Shown: positions 44,723 to 53,301, counted from the stretch's first letter. The stretch is 64,000 bases of DNA from an uncultured bacterium (GCA_905214865.1 CAJMNO010000001.1:1-64000), one strand, 5' to 3'. The notes: generated by a model not told the origin, from the letters alone. Numbers and translations: made by a program.

Positions 44723-45655
44723 CTAGTCGATCCTCTCGACGCGCGTGCCCTCCGAGAGCCTCCTGGCGTCTTCCATGTCAAAGTGTCCGGTGTACTTTGA
44801 GAGGCAGTTGGCGGACGCACAGCCCATGGCAAAGCGCAGCTGCTCGGGACGGGGCATGCCTCTCGCCATTGCAACCGCAAACGCGCCGACCATCGTGTCT
44901 CCTGAACCGACTGGGTTCACCACGTCGATCTTGGGCGAGAGGCCCCTGAACACGCCGTCGTCGCAGGCCATGATGGCACCATCCCCTCCAAGGGACACCA
45001 CGACCTGCTCCACGCCGCCCTCGTGCAGCTCCGCGGCAGCCTCCGCGACCTCGCCCATGCTCGTGACCGTTCGGCCCAGGAGCTGGCCTATCTCGTCGGC
45101 GTTGGGCTTGACCATGGTGGGATGGGCCTTCACCCCGCACTTGAGGAGCGCCCCGGAGGTGTCGAGGATGCAGGGCGTTCCCGTGCCGCGCACCAACTCG
45201 ACGAGTCCCGCGTAGTCGTCCGCCGAGACGCCCCGCGGCACACTGCCGTCGATGGTGACCACTGACGCCTGGGCGGCGATTGAGAGGAGCCTCTCCCTCA
45301 TGAGGGCGAACTCGTCGGCGCTCACCTCGCGACCGGGCTCGAGGAACTCTGTCGAGGTCTCGTTTTCGTCGAGCACGTTGACGCAGCAGCGCGTCTCGGC
45401 GGCGACCCGCACGAAGTCCTCCGGGATTCCATCGCGCTCCAGCAGCTCGCAGAGGAGGCGACCGTTGTTGCCTCCCACGAATCCGGTTGCCACGACCCTC
45501 TCCCCACACGTCGCGACGGCACGTGCGGCATTGAGTCCCTTGCCGCCCGCGGTGTCTGTGCAGTCGAGGACACGCATGACGGTCCCGACCTCCAGGCGGC
45601 CCGCGATCCTGTAGGCCTTGTCAATAGAGGCGTTGAGCGTGACGGTGCAGATCAT
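44723..45655 (-). CDS. PfkB-family hexose kinase (tagatose-6-P / fructose-1-P kinase type)
   Basis: 310-residue ribokinase-superfamily enzyme starting MICTVTLNASIDKAYRI after GGAGG. It has the glycine-rich DTAGGKGLNAARAVA and the PfkB signature NPVGSGDTMVGAF with the catalytic Asp. This subgroup includes LacC (tagatose-6-phosphate kinase) and FruK (fructose-1-phosphate kinase). With an AgaS-type isomerase and two amino-sugar PTS operons beside it, phosphorylation of tagatose-6-phosphate is the more likely reaction. It is transcribed away from the IIA operon and shares its control region. Confidence 0.85.
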   Translation of the reverse strand: MICTVTLNASIDKAYRIAGRLEVGTVMRVLDCTDTAGGKGLNAARAVATCGERVVATGFVGGNNGRLLCELLERDGIPEDFVRVAAETRCCVNVLDENETSTEFLEPGREVSADEFALMRERLLSIAAQASVVTIDGSVPRGVSADDYAGLVELVRGTGTPCILDTSGALLKCGVKAHPTMVKPNADEIGQLLGRTVTSMGEVAEAAAELHEGGVEQVVVSLGGDGAIMACDDGVFRGLSPKIDVVNPVGSGDTMVGAFAVAMARGMPRPEQLRFAMGCASANCLSKYTGHFDMEDARRLSEGTRVERID

Positions 45656-45746
45656 CAGTCCTCCAATGCTCGATTGCCCTGACGCCTGACCCGGGGTGGG
45701 ACGGACAAGGGCGTCTCCCAAAGTCAAAAATAGGCATACCTTGTTA

Positions 45747-45762
45747 TGGTCAACTAATACCA
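45747..45762. promoter_or_regulatory. Candidate operator in the kinase/IIA divergent region
   Basis: TGGTCAACTAATACCA is a TGGT-N8-ACCA dyad 92 nt upstream of the kinase start. The 544-nt gap 45656-46199 holds no supported gene; it contains this site, the nested dyads at 46002-46031 and a hairpin at 46107-46134 (AGGCAC/GTGCCT followed by TT) in the IIA leader. Confidence 0.45.
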
Positions 45763-46001
45763 GTTCCTGAAAATTACAAAGACGCGTCACAATTGAGGTA
45801 AAGCCAAGACAGCATCATAGTAAGAATACGTTGGGGCCACCAGCGATTTGCATCCAATAGAGGGTAATTGAGACCGTTCGATATGCTGAAATAGGATGTT
45901 TGACGGGTGAATGGATGCAAACTGGCGGCGAACGTTACCTAAGACAAAAGACAGTCACGGAACCTTCGCTTTTGTGACATCATGCAACCACGTGAAGAAA
46001 C

Positions 46002-46031
46002 TGGTCTGTGGTTGTAACCAGTTGGAGACCA
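46002..46031. promoter_or_regulatory. Nested candidate GntR-type operators upstream of the IIA operon
   Basis: Inner dyad TGGTTGTAACCA (46009-46020), flanked by TGGTCT at 46002-46007 and AGACCA at 46026-46031. The spacing matches the TGGT-N4-ACCA form at 42417. It would suit cooperative binding by the GntR regulator encoded at 49614. Confidence 0.5.
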
Positions 46032-46199
46032 CAGGGAAAACGTCGGGACACGAGTTCGAAAAGCGATGCTCGTTGGTGGTCGTTTTTGTGTCAGGGGATT
46101 TTCAAGAGGCACTCAAGTGGTTAACGAGGTGCCTTTGGGCCACGGGCTCCGGCATACCATCGGAGCCACGACAGGAGAGCCAGGAGAGAGGATCGGCAC

Positions 46200-46634
46200 A
46201 TGGTAGGTTGCATCATCACCGGACACGGGACCTTTGCCGAGGGAATGCTCGGAGCCTTCGAGATGATTGCGGGCCCACAGGACGCTCTGGTTGCGGTTCC
46301 CTTCCACGAGGACGAGGCAGCCGACTTCCCGGGAAAGCTGGCCGCCGCAATCGATGGCCTTCTTGCCAAGGGCGAGGTCGTTGTGTTCACGGACCTCATG
46401 GGGGGGACGCCCTTTAACCAGAGCATGATGCAGGCGGCCCAGAAGGGCGGCGTCCAGGTGGTGAGCGGAACCAACCTCCCCATGCTGCTCGAGGCGGTCA
46501 TGTCCAGGGACGAGTCCTCCACCGCCCAGGACATCTGCGGGGTCGCAGTCGAGGCTGGGCAGACGGGCGTCGCGCACGCCCAGCTCCCGACGGAGGACCT
46601 TGGCGCTGACGGCGAAGAGGAGGATGGAATCTGA
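46200..46634 (+). CDS. PTS mannose-family IIA component
   Basis: Cytosolic phosphocarrier that takes phosphate from HPr; the active histidine is His9 in IITGHGTFAEG. VVVFTDLMGGTPFNQSMM is typical. 144 residues, CAGGAGAGAGGA before the ATG. It is the only IIA in the window, so it probably feeds both IIB proteins. The stop shares one base with the next ATG. Confidence 0.92.
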   Translation: MVGCIITGHGTFAEGMLGAFEMIAGPQDALVAVPFHEDEAADFPGKLAAAIDGLLAKGEVVVFTDLMGGTPFNQSMMQAAQKGGVQVVSGTNLPMLLEAVMSRDESSTAQDICGVAVEAGQTGVAHAQLPTEDLGADGEEEDGI

Positions 46635-46918
46635 TGGAATCCCTCAACTCCCAGATCCTTGCCTCGTCAATAGTCCTTCTCGTCCTCCTGACCGTCGTCG
46701 TGGTCATCTACTTTGCCGTCAGCTCGTCCAAGGCCAAGAAGCAGAAGCAGTACTACGAGGACCTTCACCGAGACCTCAAGAAGGGACAGAAGGTCGCATT
46801 TGGCGGGGGCCTGTACGGAGAGATCGTTCGCCTGGGGACCGAGACGTGCGACATCAAGGTCAAGTCTGGTGCCGTGATCGAGGTTTCCCGCTACGCAATC
46901 CAGGAGATCGTCAAGTAA
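46634..46918 (+). CDS. YajC-like small membrane protein within the PTS operon
   Basis: 94 residues: an N-terminal membrane helix (about 8-29, ILASSIVLLVLLTVVVVIYF) and a short soluble domain with KKGQKVAFGGGLYGEIVRL and DIKVKSGAVIEVSRYAIQEIV, the YajC fold. YajC normally accompanies SecDF, but copies occur in mannose-family PTS operons of other Gram-positives, for example the pneumococcal hyaluronan operon. The start overlaps the IIA stop, so it is firmly part of this operon. A role in inserting or stabilising the permease is conceivable but unproven. Confidence 0.85.
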   Translation: MESLNSQILASSIVLLVLLTVVVVIYFAVSSSKAKKQKQYYEDLHRDLKKGQKVAFGGGLYGEIVRLGTETCDIKVKSGAVIEVSRYAIQEIVK

Positions 46919-46963
46919 CGAGCTGCCCAACAGACGGGTTGGGAGAAAGGATTGGTGAGACTC

Positions 46964-47446
46964 ATGGCAGAGCCGAACATCGTGTTGGTAAGAGTAGACA
47001 ACCGCCTCATCCACGGGCAGGTCGCCACGCAGTGGACGAGCACCGTGGGGGCGAACCTCCTGCTCGTGGCCAACGACGAGGTCGCTAAGAGCAAGATGCG
47101 CCAGAACCTGATGAACATGGCAGCGCCTCAGGGAGTCGCGACCAGGTACTTCTCCATCCAGAAGACCATCGACGTCATCCACAAGGCGGCACCCCGCCAG
47201 CACATCATGATCATCGTCGAGACCCCGGAGGACGCTCTTCGCCTGGTCGAGGGTGGCGTGCCCATCAAGAAGCTCAACATCGGCAATATGCACATGTCCG
47301 AGGGCAAGAGGCAAGTCGCCACGTCCGTCGCGGTGAATGACGAGGATGTCGCGGCCTTCAGGTCCCTCCAGGATCATGGCGTGGAGCTCGAGATCAAGCG
47401 CGTCCCATCGACCCCAACCGAGTCGACCGAGAAGCTCTTCGAGTAG
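46964..47446 (+). CDS. PTS mannose-family IIB component (system 2)
   Basis: 160 residues starting MAEPNIVLVRVDNRLIHGQV with the phosphorylated His17 at the same place as in system 1. Other family segments are IGNMHMSEGKRQV and KTIDVIHKAAPRQ. In-frame TTG and GTG codons 12 and 9 nt earlier are possible starts, but alignment with the other IIB favours the ATG. Confidence 0.93.
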   Translation: MAEPNIVLVRVDNRLIHGQVATQWTSTVGANLLLVANDEVAKSKMRQNLMNMAAPQGVATRYFSIQKTIDVIHKAAPRQHIMIIVETPEDALRLVEGGVPIKKLNIGNMHMSEGKRQVATSVAVNDEDVAAFRSLQDHGVELEIKRVPSTPTESTEKLFE

Positions 47447-47557
47447 TCGCTGGCAACAACCGACTTTGGTACTTACACCGGGCGTTAGGGGAAGGCGCGC
47501 GGTGTGGCACAAGCTTTGCAAATTCACGGGCAATGCAGTTCGAAAGGAGGAACAGGG

Positions 47558-48364
47558 ATGGAGTATTCGATTCTTCAAGTCGTTCTCGTCTTCATCGTCA
47601 CGTTCATCGCGGCAATCGACCAGTTCAGCTTCCTTGAGTCCTTGTACCAACCCCTCGTCACGGGAATGGTCATAGGCCTGATCCTGGGCGACGTGCAGAC
47701 CGGCCTCATCGTTGGCGGCACGTACCAGCTGATGACCATCGGCAACATGCCTATCGGAGGTGCCCAGCCGCCCAACGCGGTCATCGGCGGCATCATGGCG
47801 GCGATCCTCGCCATCACGCTTCACCTTGATGCCAACGTTGCCGTTGCCACCGCAATTCCGTTCTCCCTGCTCGGCCAGTACGGTGTGACCCTGATCTTCA
47901 CCCTCATGTCTCCCCTCATGAGCAAGTGCGACCAGTACGCCGCCGAGGCCAATCCTAAGGGCATCGAGCACATCAACTACCTGTCCATGTGCCTCCTCGG
48001 CCTGATCTTTGGCACCGTCGTCACCCTGTTCTTCATCGGTGGCCAGAGCGTCGGCCAGACCGTCGTCAACGCGATTCCCGAGTGGCTCAACAACGGCCTC
48101 TCCGCCGCGGGCGGCATGATGCGCTTCGTCGGCTTCGCGATCCTGCTCAAGTTCATGATGAACAAGGACATGTGGGGCTTCTACTTCCTCGGCTTTGCCC
48201 TTGCCATCGTCGTCTCTAACATCTCGGCACTCGCCACCCCCGGCCTGCTCATCCTTGCCCTCATCGGCTTTGGCTTCGCCTATTGGGACTACCAGCAGAA
48301 CACCGAGCTTGGCGGCGCTACCGCAGCTTCTATGAATGACGGAGGTGAAGAGGATGGCATCTAA
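47558..48364 (+). CDS. PTS mannose-family IIC component (system 2)
   Basis: 268 residues, start at 47558 (MEYSILQVV) with AAAGGAGG upstream. Motifs include LGDVQTGLIVGGTYQLMTIGNMPIGGAQPPNAVIGGIMA and GGMMRFVGFAILLKFMM. It ends GGEEDGI and overlaps IID by 11 nt exactly as in system 1. Confidence 0.93.
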   Translation: MEYSILQVVLVFIVTFIAAIDQFSFLESLYQPLVTGMVIGLILGDVQTGLIVGGTYQLMTIGNMPIGGAQPPNAVIGGIMAAILAITLHLDANVAVATAIPFSLLGQYGVTLIFTLMSPLMSKCDQYAAEANPKGIEHINYLSMCLLGLIFGTVVTLFFIGGQSVGQTVVNAIPEWLNNGLSAAGGMMRFVGFAILLKFMMNKDMWGFYFLGFALAIVVSNISALATPGLLILALIGFGFAYWDYQQNTELGGATAASMNDGGEEDGI

Positions 48365-49460
48365 GGAGACCGAGGCGCAGAAGGTCAATCGCTTCGAGGG
48401 CGTCACCCAGTATCAGGACCTCACGCCCGCACCCGACCTCGACCAGAAGACGCTCAACCAGATGGCATGGCGCTCCTGCTTCCTCCAGGCGTCGTTCAAC
48501 TACGAGCGCATGCAGTCGGCAGGCTGGCTCTACTCCATCCTCCCGGGCCTCGAGAAGATCCACACCAACAAGGATGACCTTGCCCTCTCGATGACCCACA
48601 ACATGGAGTTCTTCAACATCCACCCGTTCCTCGTCACCTTCGCCATGGGCATCATCCTGTCCATGGAGCAGAAGAAGGTCGACATCCCGACCATCCGCGC
48701 GGTCCGCGTCTCGCTCATGGGCCCGCTCGGCGGCATCGGTGACGCCCTGTTCTGGATGACGCTCGTGCCCATCACGGCGGGCATCTGCTCCAACATGGCA
48801 ATCTCGGGTAACATCTTTGGCCCCATCCTGTTCCTGATCATCTTCAACGCGGTCCAGTTCGCACTGCGCTTCGGCCTCATGAACTGGTCCTACAAGATGG
48901 GCATGAACGCGCTCGACTACCTCATGGAACACATGAAGGCATTCACGCGCGCAGCCTCCATCCTGGGCGTCTTCGTCGTTGGCTGCCTGACCGTCACCAT
49001 GGGCGGCACCCAGATCAACGTGCAGATTCCCAATGGCACCACCGAGTCCTACGTGGCCAAGACCGCGGTCGTTCCAACTGGTGACGTCAAGAAGTTCGAG
49101 GTCATCAAGAAGAGCGACGACGGCAAGGACACCACCCTCACCGGTATGGTGGACAAGGACGGCAACGCCCTCACCACCACGGACGCGGACGGCAATGCGG
49201 TCACCGCAGGCGCCACCGACCTTGGCAACGGCATGAGCGAGGTCACCTACATGGAGACGCAGGAGACCCCCGTCACCATCGACCTTGCCAGCATCCTCGA
49301 CAGCATCTGCCCCAAGCTCGTCCCGCTGGCGATCGTCATGCTGCTCTACTACCTGTTCGCCAAGAAGAACTTCACGCCTATGAAGGGCATCGTCCTCGTC
49401 CTCATCATCGGCATCGTGGGCGCCGGCCCGTTTGGTCTGTGGCCCAGCATCTGGGGCTAG
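48354..49460 (+). CDS. PTS mannose-family IID component (system 2) with extra loop domain
   Basis: 368 residues, about 90 more than the system 1 IID. The cytosolic part (RSCFLQASFNYERMQSAGWL, GPLGGIGDALFWMTLVPI) is normal. Residues about 225-305, between two membrane helices, form an extra polar Thr/Asp/Gly-rich segment with DKDGNALTTTDADGNAVT, probably exposed outside the cell. The C-terminus has two further helices. GGAGG precedes the ATG, which lies in the IIC end. Confidence 0.92.
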   Translation: MASKETEAQKVNRFEGVTQYQDLTPAPDLDQKTLNQMAWRSCFLQASFNYERMQSAGWLYSILPGLEKIHTNKDDLALSMTHNMEFFNIHPFLVTFAMGIILSMEQKKVDIPTIRAVRVSLMGPLGGIGDALFWMTLVPITAGICSNMAISGNIFGPILFLIIFNAVQFALRFGLMNWSYKMGMNALDYLMEHMKAFTRAASILGVFVVGCLTVTMGGTQINVQIPNGTTESYVAKTAVVPTGDVKKFEVIKKSDDGKDTTLTGMVDKDGNALTTTDADGNAVTAGATDLGNGMSEVTYMETQETPVTIDLASILDSICPKLVPLAIVMLLYYLFAKKNFTPMKGIVLVLIIGIVGAGPFGLWPSIWG

Positions 49461-49479
49461 CCCAGAGCGAGTCTCCCCT

Positions 49480-49535
49480 GGGGTGCGCGGACGCAGTGCC
49501 CGCGCACCCCTCCTTGGGACGGCAGCCGTCCCGTC
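49480..49535 (+). terminator. Double hairpin after the PTS operon 2 structural genes
   Basis: GGGGTGCGCGG/CCGCGCACCCC (49480-49510), then GGGACGG/CCGTCCC (49516-49532) followed by GTCTTCC. The weak T-run suggests partial termination before gntR. Confidence 0.6.
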
Positions 49536-49613
49536 TTCCACGCAGAAGGCCCACATTCCGTTGGCGAGACTTGGCCTACTGTGATGTTCGCACCGCGGGA
49601 GAAAGGCGTGAAG

Positions 49614-50354
49614 ATGGCAAGCGGGACATACGGACAGCCGCTCTACGTCCAGTTGGTGGACGCACTCAGGGAGAAGATTGACAGCGACATGGAGCCCGGG
49701 GACCTGCTGCCCTCCGAGCGCGAGCTGTCAGAGCACTATGGTCTCTCACGCACCACTGTTCGTCAGGCCCTCCGCGAGCTCGAGTCCATGGGGCTCGTCG
49801 ACAGGCGCCACGGTAAGGGCACCTTCGTCGCCGAGCCGCATGTGGAGGCGACCAACCTCTCCGGAACGTACAGCTTCACCGAGCAGATGCGCAGGCTCGG
49901 CCGCAACCCCAGCACCCAGATCATCGACTTCGGCGTGGTTGATGCTCCAAAGCAGGTCGCGAGCAACCTCGACCTTCCCCTTGGCGGGATGGTCTACAGC
50001 TTCAGGCGCCTGCGTCTCGCGGACGGGGTCCCCATGATGGTCGAGCGCACCTACCTGCCCGCGAGCGTGTTCCCCGGGCTCACGAGCGAGCTCCTTGAGC
50101 ACAACCCCCTCTACGACGTGATCGAGAAGAGGTACGGGGTGATCATCCGGGAGGCAAAGGAGGAGTTCAGCGCAAGCCTCGCCAGCGGCGAAGAGGCGTT
50201 CAGGCTGGGCATCTCCGAGGGGTCGGCCGTCCTCAGGCTGGTGAGACGGACGCGCGACGACGTCGGCCAGATCGTGGAGTACACGCACAGCGTTGCGAGG
50301 GCAGACCAGTTCAAGTACAAGATCACCCACTACAGGGGGCAGCCGACAGGCTGA
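49614..50354 (+). CDS. GntR-family (HutC type) regulator, probably of the amino-sugar locus
   Basis: 246 residues. The winged helix is at about 10-75 (PLYVQLVDALREKI, PSERELSEHYGLSRTTVRQALRELESMG, RRHGKGTFV). A UTRA effector domain follows (YSFTEQMRRLGRNPSTQII, RLRLADGVPMMVERTYLP, EEFSASLASGEEAFRL). HutC-type proteins such as NagR, AgaR-like and DasR bind phosphosugars. The start at 49614 is favoured (GAAAGG upstream); 49581 is an alternative. It precedes agaS and nagA and likely controls this locus through TGGT...ACCA sites. Confidence 0.88.
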   Translation: MASGTYGQPLYVQLVDALREKIDSDMEPGDLLPSERELSEHYGLSRTTVRQALRELESMGLVDRRHGKGTFVAEPHVEATNLSGTYSFTEQMRRLGRNPSTQIIDFGVVDAPKQVASNLDLPLGGMVYSFRRLRLADGVPMMVERTYLPASVFPGLTSELLEHNPLYDVIEKRYGVIIREAKEEFSASLASGEEAFRLGISEGSAVLRLVRRTRDDVGQIVEYTHSVARADQFKYKITHYRGQPTG

Positions 50355-50371
50355 CCCGAAAGGAGAGAGAC

Positions 50372-51544
50372 ATGTTCGAGAAGGACAAGGATACCCTGCT
50401 CAAGATGGGTGCCGAGATCACCACGCGCGAGATCAAGCAGCAGCCCGATCTGTGGGAGGACACGCTCGGGATCTACGACGACAACAAGGCCGCCATCGAC
50501 GAGTTCGTCGCCCGCGCGAAGGCGCTCGGCGGCTCCAAGAAGACCCACGTCGTCTTCACCGGCGCCGGCACCTCCGCCTATGTTGGCGACACCCTCGTGC
50601 CATATCTGCGCCACGCGGGTGACAACGAGAGCTTTGAGTTCCAGGCCCTCGCCTCGACGGACATCGTGAGCGCCCCCTACGACTACCTCCGTCCCGATGA
50701 CCCCACGGTGCTCGTGTCGTTTGCCCGCAGCGGCAACAGCCCCGAGAGCCTGGCTGCCGTCGAGAGGGCCGGCCAGGTCGTGAGGGACCTTCTCTACCTC
50801 AACATCACCTGCGCCCCCGAGGGCAAGCTCGCCGTGCAGTTCGAGGATCACGAAGGTGCCCTCACACTTCTCATCCCCAGGGCAAACGACCAGGGCTTTG
50901 CCATGACCGGCAGCTACAGCTGCATGGAGCTCCTCTCCAACATGATCTTTGACCAGGCGACCCGTGAGGAGAAGGGCGACTGGGTCAAGGTTGCGGCGGC
51001 CATGGGCCGCGATGTGGTGGCACGCGAATCCGAAATCCAGAAGGTCCTGGCCGGCGACTTCGACCGCATCACCTACCTGGGCTCCGGTGCCCTCGGCGCC
51101 ATGACGCGCGAGGCGCAGCTCAAGATCCTTGAGCTCACCGCTGGCAAGATCGCCACGTCGTACGACACGTCAATGGGTTACCGCCACGGGCCCAAGTCCT
51201 TCGTGAACGAGAGGACGCTCGTCTTCGACTTCGTGAGCAACGACCGGTACACCCGTCAGTACGACCTTGACATCCTGCACGAGATCGCGGGCGACGGCAT
51301 AGCGCAGCACACGATGGGAATCCAGCAGCAGTCCGGCGAGCTCTTCGAGGGCGAGTCCTTCACCTTCTCCGCTGACTACGACGCGCTGCCCGAGGGCTAC
51401 CTTGCGCTCCCCTTTGTCATGTTTGCCCAGACGGTGGCGCTCAACGCGTCCATCAAGGTGGGAAACACGCCCGATACCCCTTCTCCCACCGGAACCGTCA
51501 ACCGTGTCGTGAAGGGCGTCACCATCCACCCGCTCGAGGCGTAG
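50372..51544 (+). CDS. agaS: SIS-domain sugar-phosphate deaminase/isomerase (AgaS type)
   Basis: 390 residues with two SIS domains: VVFTGAGTSAYVGDTL and SFARSGNSPESLAAVE in the first, and YLGSGALGAMTREAQLKILELT in the second, with SMGYRHGPKSFV. It matches AgaS, which converts galactosamine-6-phosphate to tagatose-6-phosphate and ammonia. A glucosamine-6-phosphate deaminase role cannot be excluded. 17 nt after gntR. Confidence 0.85.
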   Translation: MFEKDKDTLLKMGAEITTREIKQQPDLWEDTLGIYDDNKAAIDEFVARAKALGGSKKTHVVFTGAGTSAYVGDTLVPYLRHAGDNESFEFQALASTDIVSAPYDYLRPDDPTVLVSFARSGNSPESLAAVERAGQVVRDLLYLNITCAPEGKLAVQFEDHEGALTLLIPRANDQGFAMTGSYSCMELLSNMIFDQATREEKGDWVKVAAAMGRDVVARESEIQKVLAGDFDRITYLGSGALGAMTREAQLKILELTAGKIATSYDTSMGYRHGPKSFVNERTLVFDFVSNDRYTRQYDLDILHEIAGDGIAQHTMGIQQQSGELFEGESFTFSADYDALPEGYLALPFVMFAQTVALNASIKVGNTPDTPSPTGTVNRVVKGVTIHPLEA

Positions 51545-51553
51545 GGAGGGGCA

Positions 51554-52714
51554 ATGACTTCGTATTCCATTCATGCTGAGAGGTTCGTCCTCCCCGGGTG
51601 CGTGAAGGGGCCCGGGTATCTTGCGGTGAGTGACGGAAGATTTGGCGCGTACTCTGACGAGAAACCCGCGGGCGAGGTCCTGGAGCTTGGTGACGCATGG
51701 GTGGCACCCGGCTTCGTGGACACGCACATCCATGGGTTCCACAACCACGCAACGACCGACGTCGACCCCGACGGCATCAACGAGGCGAGCCACGCCCTTG
51801 CACAGCGCGGGACCACGGCATGGCTCCCCACCACGTTCACCGACGACGTCGAGCGGATAGGGGACCAGTGCGCCGCCATCGCCGACGCCGTCGACTCCCG
51901 CGGCGAGGGCTTCGTCGGGGCGCGAATCCCCGGCATCTACCTGGAGGGTCCGTTCTTCACGCTCAAGCACAAGGGCGCGCAAAACCCCAAGTACCTCATG
52001 CCGCCGTCGTACGATGTGTTTGCCAAGTGGCAGGAGCGTGCCCGCGGCCTCATCGTCAAGAGCGCGCTCGCCCCGGAGTATCCCGAGGCGCCGGAGTATG
52101 TCGCCCGTCTCGCCCGGGAGGGTGTCGTGACCTCCCTCGGGCACTCCGACGCAACGTACGAGCAGTGCCTGGCCTCGGTCAACGCGGGTGCGACCGTCTT
52201 CGTCCACACCTATAACGGCATGAGGGGGCTCCACCACCGCGAGCCGGGCGTCGTGGGATGCGCCATGGTCACCCCCGACACCTATGCAGAGCTCATCTGC
52301 GACGGCCACCACGTGGTTCCCGCGGCGGCCGCGGCGATGGTCCTCGCAAAGGGCTGGCAGCACGTCGCGCTCATCACCGACTGCCTTGGCTGCGGAGGAA
52401 TGCCCGAGGGCAACTACATGAGCGGCGGGCTCCCGGTGGTCATGAAGGGCGGCGTCTGCTACCTCGCCGACATGAGCAGCATTGCGGGGTCCGTGCTCTG
52501 CCTGCACCAGGCCGTCAAGAACGTCTACGACTGGAACATCGTCACCGCCGAGCAGGCGATTCGCATGGCCACGGAGATTCCGGCCGTCTCGTCCAACATC
52601 GCCGACGTGTGCGGATTCATCAAGCCTGGACGCCACGCGGACTTCGTCGTCCTGGACCGCGAGCTCAACCTCGCCAGGACCTACCTCGATGGCATCGAGG
52701 TCGCAACGGACTAA
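51554..52714 (+). CDS. nagA: N-acetylhexosamine-6-phosphate deacetylase (NagA/AgaA)
   Basis: Amidohydrolase that removes acetate from GlcNAc-6-P or GalNAc-6-P. Metal and substrate motifs: DTHIHGF, IYLEGPFF, LGHSDATYEQ, VHTYNGMRGLHHREPG, ELICDGHHV and ALITDCLG with the catalytic Asp. 386 residues, full length. Last gene of the operon before a terminator. With AgaS next door, GalNAc-6-P is the likely substrate. Confidence 0.92.
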   Translation: MTSYSIHAERFVLPGCVKGPGYLAVSDGRFGAYSDEKPAGEVLELGDAWVAPGFVDTHIHGFHNHATTDVDPDGINEASHALAQRGTTAWLPTTFTDDVERIGDQCAAIADAVDSRGEGFVGARIPGIYLEGPFFTLKHKGAQNPKYLMPPSYDVFAKWQERARGLIVKSALAPEYPEAPEYVARLAREGVVTSLGHSDATYEQCLASVNAGATVFVHTYNGMRGLHHREPGVVGCAMVTPDTYAELICDGHHVVPAAAAAMVLAKGWQHVALITDCLGCGGMPEGNYMSGGLPVVMKGGVCYLADMSSIAGSVLCLHQAVKNVYDWNIVTAEQAIRMATEIPAVSSNIADVCGFIKPGRHADFVVLDRELNLARTYLDGIEVATD

Positions 52715-52736
52715 CGCTCGCACGAGAGTGCCCAAG

Positions 52737-52772
52737 ACGGGGCCATCCGCGTCAGGCGGGTGGCCCCGTTTG
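52737..52772 (+). terminator. Terminator after nagA
   Basis: Stem ACGGGGCCA/TGGCCCCGT around a short loop, followed by TT-G. Good stem, short T-run. Confidence 0.75.
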
Positions 52773-52833
52773 CGTTCCCGCCACGTCCGCCCTGAAGTAC
52801 TATTGACCCGTTGACGAGGGGAAGGATGGGCCA

Positions 52834-53301
52834 ATGGCTGACAAGGAAGGGAACTCTCGGAGTCGCCGCGAGGGCGTCTCCCCAGAGCTTGACCTGATGA
52901 GCACAACGCTCATGGGAGACGCATTCGATGCGCTCGCCAGGGGAGAGGAGCTTAACGTCCTCCTGGTGATGCAGGACGGCGACGGCAACCTGGCCTCCTA
53001 CGAGTTTGCCGACGATGGCCCGCAGGCCTGTCTCGACGCGGCGCGCGACAAGGTCGTCCGCACCGTGGAGGGCGACGGCGACTCGTCCGCCGGCATCGCC
53101 CTGCCCGTGCGCTATGCAATCGCGTACGAGGCATCCATCGCCGACGAGACGGGCGCATATCTCCCCGCGGTTCTCCTCGAGTTTGGCGAGAGGGGCTACC
53201 GCAGCTACTCGGCGTACTCCTTTGTGGACGGCGTGGGAGAGGGCGAGGATTTCCGCTGGACGGACCCCGCCCCGGCGGGGGAGTTGGATCCCCTCATCTG
53301 A
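52834..53301 (+). CDS. Hypothetical acidic protein, last host gene before the prophage
   Basis: 155 residues, no family recognised. It is acidic, without signal peptide or membrane helix, and ends in the middle of a proline/glycine-rich tail. A weak GGGGAAGG ribosome site precedes the ATG. Codon use looks like that of the host genes. Its 3' flank (53302-53439) is the probable left attachment region of the integrated element, but no att core can be identified from one side. Confidence 0.7.
   Translation: MADKEGNSRSRREGVSPELDLMSTTLMGDAFDALARGEELNVLLVMQDGDGNLASYEFADDGPQACLDAARDKVVRTVEGDGDSSAGIALPVRYAIAYEASIADETGAYLPAVLLEFGERGYRSYSAYSFVDGVGEGEDFRWTDPAPAGELDPLI

Noticed and set aside
45911..46417. 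Plus-strand frame of 168 codons overlapping the PTS IIA gene
   Set aside because: It runs into the IIA gene in another frame, has no ribosome site, and its first part covers the operator region.
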